The translations under genes were made by a program, and so were the position numbers. Under the pieces are notes generated by a model, which saw only the letters and a list, made by a program, of their open reading frames with translations, had not been told where the DNA came from and searched no databases. From Clostridia bacterium (GTDB lineage Bacteria > Bacillota_A > Clostridia > Christensenellales > UBA1242), in the NCBI GenBank assembly GCA_028701635.1, contig JAQVQJ010000027.1, positions 1-11,359 of the forward strand: DNA of 11,359 nt, in the 5' to 3' direction. Position 1 is the first letter of the stretch; the number at the start of each line of letters is the position of its first letter. Below are positions 7,558-11,359 of the stretch, piece after piece.

Positions 7558-9048
7558 TTATATTTCATCAAATTCAATTTGTTGTTTTTCTTTTTTACTA
7601 AAATGTAAATATGAGACGATGTTATCAAAAATTTTTGGAAAGAATAATTTAAGAATAATAAAATAAAGAAATGCGCAACTGATAATTTGAAAAATGCTTT
7701 GTAAAAAGGCATATGAGAAAAAATCTTTAATAATAATTAAAGGTATCATTCCAAAAGAGCAAAAAATTGAAGGCAAAAATGTGGTTGATTGCTTAAAGAA
7801 TGATAAATTGTATCTATATTTTAAAATTATAATAGCAATAATGGTTATCAATATATTCGATATCGTTGTGCAATAAATAAAAGCCGAATAGTTTTGTTTT
7901 CCAACTGTAAATCGCAAAACAACATCAATAACTAACATTATAAGCTGATAAATAATTGATGAATAGAAATGTCCTTTTGAACGAAAAACTTCACTTAAAA
8001 AATTATTAAAACAAAGAAGTAATGGCTTTGTAAGAGAAAAAACAGCAATTACAAAAATAGCTTCAGTCCATCCATCACCTAAAAAAACAGTTGTAATAAT
8101 ATTAGCGAAAAAATATGCGCCTACTCCTAAAGGAATAAGTATAGATAAAGCAGCTGATTGAATCGAGAAAAAAGATTCCTCAAAAGCCTTTTTATCATTT
8201 TTTAAGCGTGATAAAGTTGGAAATAGAACTGCTACAAACGCTGTTCCAAAAAGAGAAAAAATACTATCAACAGTAGAATTTGCTACTTTAATAATTCCAA
8301 CTGTAGTTTGATCAAAAAAGTTTGCTGCAATTATTGTGCTAATCCAAGAACAAAGCCAAATTATAATTGATTCAACGATCATTGCAAAAGATGCAGACAG
8401 CATTTTCTTTAATACAAAAAACGAGAAATAAAATTTAATTTTCTCTTTGCTTGCTTTAATTAAAAAAGGCATTTGAATTATACGTCCAGCAATGGTACCA
8501 ATAACAAGTGCCCAATAGCCCATTCCAAGAAAAGCTAATGGTATTGTCACAGCAAAAGGGACTAACGAATAAACAATTCTAATCAAAAATAATTTCTTAA
8601 ATAAAAAACGCCTTTTCAAATCAGCAATGAATAGCGCGTTTACTGCCGCAAATGGTATTTGAATAGACGAAGCCATTAAAACAATTTCATATCCGCTATT
8701 GCCAACATATGCAGATAGAGGATACCGAAAAATAATTATAATAGCACATAAAGCAAAAGATAATATAAGTGAAACATAAAAGGAAACTGCAAAATATTTC
8801 TCGTATTCTTCATGATTTTCAAAATCATGTTGAATAATAAATTTAGCAAATCCACTATTTGCGACAGTTTCACAAAAAGTGACAACAATTGTAACCGCAG
8901 TTGCTATTCCATAGATTTCTGGTGTTAATAGTCTTGCTAAAACCATTGTTGATAGAGGAACTGCAATTTTTGCAAAAATTTCTCCAAGCAATGACCATTT
9001 AACCGACTTTTTTGATTTACTTTGTATTTCAGTAGAAGAAAGTGCCAT
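7558..9048 (-). CDS. wzx: Repeat-unit flippase, Wzx/WzxC family
   Basis: This 496-residue integral membrane protein belongs to the polysaccharide-transport branch of the MOP/MATE-like flippases, with about 12-14 hydrophobic segments across the whole length. Family landmarks are the N-terminal helix with LARLLTPEIYG at 38-48, an NSGFAKFIIQ turn at 64-73, FIADLKRRFLFKKL at 140-153, FPTLSRLKND at 276-285, and LGDGW at 323-327. It is predicted to move the undecaprenyl-linked repeat unit from the inner to the outer face of the membrane, ahead of the polymerase. The tail from about 483 is polar and cytoplasmic. The ATG at 9048 is the only sensible start: an upstream ATG at 9071-9069 hits a stop at once. 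Unlike its neighbours it has no clear ribosome site, and the DNA just before it is nearly pure A/T. Confidence 0.9.
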   Translation of the reverse strand: MALSSTEIQSKSKKSVKWSLLGEIFAKIAVPLSTMVLARLLTPEIYGIATAVTIVVTFCETVANSGFAKFIIQHDFENHEEYEKYFAVSFYVSLILSFALCAIIIIFRYPLSAYVGNSGYEIVLMASSIQIPFAAVNALFIADLKRRFLFKKLFLIRIVYSLVPFAVTIPLAFLGMGYWALVIGTIAGRIIQMPFLIKASKEKIKFYFSFFVLKKMLSASFAMIVESIIIWLCSWISTIIAANFFDQTTVGIIKVANSTVDSIFSLFGTAFVAVLFPTLSRLKNDKKAFEESFFSIQSAALSILIPLGVGAYFFANIITTVFLGDGWTEAIFVIAVFSLTKPLLLCFNNFLSEVFRSKGHFYSSIIYQLIMLVIDVVLRFTVGKQNYSAFIYCTTISNILITIIAIIILKYRYNLSFFKQSTTFLPSIFCSFGMIPLIIIKDFFSYAFLQSIFQIISCAFLYFIILKLFFPKIFDNIVSYLHFSKKEKQQIEFDEI

Positions 9049-9162
9049 AATTCAAAAAATAATATATCACATGAAAAGAATAATTACCCTTACTATTATT
9101 TTTAAAAATAAAATAATGATTATTTATATAGCAAAATATCGACAATTTATAAGAAAGAAATA
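9049..9162 (-). other. Very AT-rich spacer between capG and wzx
   Basis: These 114 nt are about 15% G+C by hand count, the lowest in the window. They hold no open reading frame of note. There is a 16-nt perfect A/T palindrome at 9096-9111 and a second A/T inverted repeat with 7-nt arms around 9110-9125. Neither is GC-stabilised, and I see no convincing intrinsic terminator. Minus-strand TTGTCG and TATA-like stretches could form a weak promoter, but no well-spaced pair stands out. This is the largest gap in the cluster and coincides with a drop in base composition. Confidence 0.5.
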
Positions 9163-10287
9163 TTATTTATTCCAAACTTCTTTATTCACGACAACAATTT
9201 TTTCTTTGATACATTCAATGACTCTTTTAGAAACATCCGTTACATCATAATGCTCTGGGCATTTGGCAAACTTCCATCTCATCAGTTCCGTATCGATGGC
9301 GAGCATAATTCCTTGCTTATCAATGCCAGAGACAACAATTGATCCAGCTTCGACCCCTTCTGGTCTTTCGGTGCTAGTTCTAATTAATACAGCGGGGAAA
9401 TGTCTCATCCACGATTCTTCGGTCAGAGTGCCACTATCGGAGAGGACAAACATCGCGTTTTCCTGCAACTTAACATATTCTAAGAAACCTAATGGTTTGA
9501 GATTTCTAATCAAAGGATTCATCTTGAAACCTTCAGCTTCTAGTCTCTTCTTGGTGCGTGGGTGAGTAGAAAAAATGACAGGAACTTGATATTTCTCGGC
9601 AACAGCGTTAATCGCTGGCATTAATTGTTGGAAATTTTTCTCGATATCAATATTCTCTTCTCGATGAGAAGAAACAACGATGTATTTACCTTTTTCTAGT
9701 CCTAAATCTTCAAGAACTTTAGATTGTTCAATCTTCTCATTTTGAGCATTCAAAACTTCGAGCATCGGAGTTCCAGTTATAAAGGTATATTGAGGATCAA
9801 TTCCTTCTCTCATTAGATTGTCATAAGCGTGCTGGGTATAAGCGAGATTGATATCTGAGATATGATCAACAATTTTACGATTGATGGTTTCCGGAACATT
9901 CCAGTCACCACAGCGGTTGCCGGCTTCCATATGGAAAATCGGGAGTTTTAATCTTTTCGCCGAGATGGCACAGAGGGCACTATTGGTGTCACCTAAAATA
10001 AGAACCGCGTCAGGATTTAATTCTTTTAGTAAATCATACGATTTAGCAATGGCGTTTCCGATTGTTTCACCAAGATTCTTCCCTGCACAATTTAAATAAT
10101 AATCAGGAGCTCGTAAACCTAATTCGTCAAAGAAGATTTGATTGAGTTCGTAATCATAGTTTTGTCCCGTATGAACAAGAATATGTTCAAAATCAGTGTC
10201 TTTATCTAAAGCTTTAATTACTTCGCTTAATCGGATGATTTCTGGCCTAGTGCCAATAATGGTTACAACTTTAATTTTTTTAGTCAT
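9163..10287 (-). CDS. capG: UDP-N-acetyl-L-fucosamine synthase / sugar 2-epimerase (CapG/WbjD/FnlC type)
   Basis: The 374-residue protein belongs to the WecB/MnaA 2-epimerase family. It has GTRPE at 12-16, GDTNSA at 99-104, HMEAG at 119-123, VPETINRKIVDH at 131-142, SHREEN at 207-212, SDSGT at 283-287 and ERPEGVEAG at 307-315. The NRCGDWNVPE insertion after HMEAG, in place of the shorter HVEAGLRT region of ordinary UDP-GlcNAc 2-epimerases, points to the CapG branch. That branch converts UDP-2-acetamido-2,6-dideoxy-L-talose to UDP-L-FucNAc. The adjoining capF-like gene, which makes the talose intermediate, supports this strongly. A WecB-type UDP-GlcNAc 2-epimerase is the less likely alternative. 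The reading frame overlaps capF by 8 nt and has a strong GAGGTGA site. It is about 38% G+C, clearly higher than the genes downstream. Confidence 0.9.
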   Translation of the reverse strand: MTKKIKVVTIIGTRPEIIRLSEVIKALDKDTDFEHILVHTGQNYDYELNQIFFDELGLRAPDYYLNCAGKNLGETIGNAIAKSYDLLKELNPDAVLILGDTNSALCAISAKRLKLPIFHMEAGNRCGDWNVPETINRKIVDHISDINLAYTQHAYDNLMREGIDPQYTFITGTPMLEVLNAQNEKIEQSKVLEDLGLEKGKYIVVSSHREENIDIEKNFQQLMPAINAVAEKYQVPVIFSTHPRTKKRLEAEGFKMNPLIRNLKPLGFLEYVKLQENAMFVLSDSGTLTEESWMRHFPAVLIRTSTERPEGVEAGSIVVSGIDKQGIMLAIDTELMRWKFAKCPEHYDVTDVSKRVIECIKEKIVVVNKEVWNK

Positions 10288-11359
10288 TTTGTTTCACCTC
10301 AAAATAATATGTATCTGGTTTCTCTTTATCAAAACGTTCGTTACACCACATAAGAGTTACACTATCAGTATCACCAATATTTGTAATATTATGTGCCCAT
10401 CCTGCAGCAATAGTAACAATTGTTGGATGATTTGCTGAAACAATTATTTTTCTATATTCATTTGTTTTAATGTTTTTCAATTCAATTCGGCAAGTTCCCA
10501 CAATTGTTAAATATTGTTCAACTTTGTGTTCATGAAAATGATTGCCTTTTGTAATTTTTGGTTTAGAAACATTAACTGACATTTGGCCTTCATTTTCATC
10601 TTTCAATAATTCAGTAAAAGATCCTCTTTGATCAAAATGAGTAATTAATGGTCTTATAAGTTGAGGAAGATAACTGATAAAAGTGTAATAAATTTTGTAA
10701 TATATGGAGTCTGGATAAATTGGGAGACAATAGGGATTATTTTTTTCTAAAAACAAAAACTTTTCTAGATTACCTAAAGAAATGTCTTGTGATTCAAAAT
10801 CAATAACTGTATTAAATTCTATTTTTTTATATCCATTTATAACTCTAATAAATTCAACACATATATCATCGACATAAACTAAATGCATAATCTTATTTTT
10901 ATCATCAATTGAATATTCATGATTATTTGCAATAGCGTCAAAAAGAGTTGAAACAAAACTATTATAATTTGGTCTACATCCCCAACCAAAAACATTTGAA
11001 AAGCGATAGACATAGACATTTAAACCAGAAGATAACAAGTAATCCTCTGCCATCTTCTTGGATTTACCATAATCATTATCTAAAACCGCTTGCGTGGAAC
11101 TAGAGAAAATAATCGGAATATCTTTGCCACTGGCTTTGATTAAATCGACGAGTTTTTTGGTGAAATTGGCGTTGCCATCATAAAACTCTTCTTTGGTTAA
11201 GGGGCGATTGATACCAGCGAGATGAACGATGAAATCAGCTTTAGCGATATAATTCACTAAATCTTCTTGCGATGAGTCTTTATCATATTCAAAAACTTGA
11301 TGGCCATTATTCTTAAGCCATAAGCCGAGATTTAATCCAATGAAGCCTTTTGCTCCCGT
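10280..11359 (-). CDS. capF: UDP-2-acetamido-2,6-dideoxy-L-hexulose epimerase/reductase (CapF/WbjC/FnlB type), 5' end beyond window
   Basis: The frame stays open to the right edge, giving 359 visible residues; full-length CapF is about 370, so roughly 5-10 are missing. The first visible residues TGAKGFIG are the Rossmann NAD(P)-binding motif. An internal GTG at 11257 is therefore not the start. HLAGINRP and SSSTQAV lead to the catalytic YGKSK at 97-101. A C-terminal cupin domain begins near residue 245 (RGSFTELL) and carries the metal-site pattern GNHFHEHKVEQ at 272-282, with a later histidine in GWAHNI near 323, and ends PDTYYFEV. In S. aureus CapF the cupin half epimerises at C3 and the reductase half reduces C4 with NADPH, giving UDP-2-acetamido-2,6-dideoxy-L-talose for CapG. 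The upstream neighbour is expected to be capE. Base composition changes sharply near 11040, inside the reductase domain, although the protein looks intact. Confidence 0.92.
   Translation of the reverse strand, partial: TGAKGFIGLNLGLWLKNNGHQVFEYDKDSSQEDLVNYIAKADFIVHLAGINRPLTKEEFYDGNANFTKKLVDLIKASGKDIPIIFSSSTQAVLDNDYGKSKKMAEDYLLSSGLNVYVYRFSNVFGWGCRPNYNSFVSTLFDAIANNHEYSIDDKNKIMHLVYVDDICVEFIRVINGYKKIEFNTVIDFESQDISLGNLEKFLFLEKNNPYCLPIYPDSIYYKIYYTFISYLPQLIRPLITHFDQRGSFTELLKDENEGQMSVNVSKPKITKGNHFHEHKVEQYLTIVGTCRIELKNIKTNEYRKIIVSANHPTIVTIAAGWAHNITNIGDTDSVTLMWCNERFDKEKPDTYYFEVKQND
10294..10300 (-). promoter_or_regulatory. Strong ribosome-binding site of capG
   Basis: GAGGTGA lies 6 nt before the capG ATG and inside the last codons of capF. 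It is the best Shine-Dalgarno match in the window. It fixes the capG start despite the 8-nt overlap with capF. Confidence 0.7.

Noticed and set aside
7694..7876. 60-codon plus-strand open frame
   Set aside because: It is antisense to the flippase gene. Its hydrophobic translation reflects the membrane-protein codons on the other strand.
9096..9111. 16-nt perfect palindrome of A and T
   Set aside because: It is A/T only, in DNA of about 15% G+C, so chance is a sufficient explanation and no known operator is recognised.
9263..10438. Three plus-strand open frames of 72-100 codons opposite capG and the end of capF
   Set aside because: They are shadows in the higher-G+C capG region, where chance stops are rarer. 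None has family motifs, and the capG/capF protein motifs are unambiguous.
10280..11257. A 325-residue version of CapF starting at GTG 11257
   Set aside because: The frame continues upstream to the window edge and encodes the essential NAD(P)-binding TGAKGFIG motif, so the GTG is internal.
1..11359. Search for CRISPR arrays, tRNA or rRNA genes, insertion sequences and transposases
   Set aside because: No spaced repeats, tRNA-like cloverleaf, rRNA segments, terminal inverted repeats or transposase motifs were seen. Almost all of the window is coding on the minus strand.

Overview
This window is an inside segment of a capsule or exopolysaccharide biosynthesis locus. All ten recognisable genes lie on the minus strand, so transcription runs from the right edge to the left edge. 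The DNA is very AT-rich, mostly about 27-31% G+C by hand count of sampled stretches. TGA is used as a stop and tryptophan is written TGG, so the standard bacterial code applies. Starts are preceded by purine-rich ribosome sites such as GGGAG, AGGAG and GAGGTGA. Together with a short, streptococcal-length UDP-glucose dehydrogenase and CapF/CapG proteins of the Staphylococcus type, this suggests a low-G+C Gram-positive bacterium (Bacillota or a standard-code relative of the mollicutes). The species cannot be named from the sequence.

Layout in transcription order. At the right edge is a capF-like gene (5' end outside the window), overlapping capG by 8 nt. With CapE, which is not in view, these two would make UDP-N-acetyl-L-fucosamine (UDP-L-FucNAc). 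A 114-nt, extremely AT-rich spacer follows, then a Wzx-type flippase, a UDP-glucuronate 4-epimerase and a UDP-glucose 6-dehydrogenase. Next come a membrane protein of uncertain family (one N-terminal membrane segment, a large outer domain, three C-terminal membrane segments), a Wzy/WaaL-type polymerase and three GT4 glycosyltransferases. The last of these runs off the left edge. From the dehydrogenase to the left edge the genes are joined by 1-4 nt overlaps or a 2-nt gap, which points to one translationally coupled transcript.

How they work together (inference from families): UDP-L-FucNAc, UDP-GlcA and UDP-GalA are made in the cytoplasm. The GT4 enzymes build a repeat unit on a lipid carrier, Wzx flips it and Wzy polymerises it. 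The initiating sugar-phosphate transferase, a Wzz/kinase length-control pair and an attachment enzyme are not in the window.

Two points deserve attention. The membrane protein at 4003-5238 has the topology of an FtsX/MacB-type permease, with no ATPase gene beside it. The base composition is mosaic: capG and the first part of capF are about 38% G+C, while the rest of capF is about 27%, with a sharp change inside the capF reading frame near 11040.
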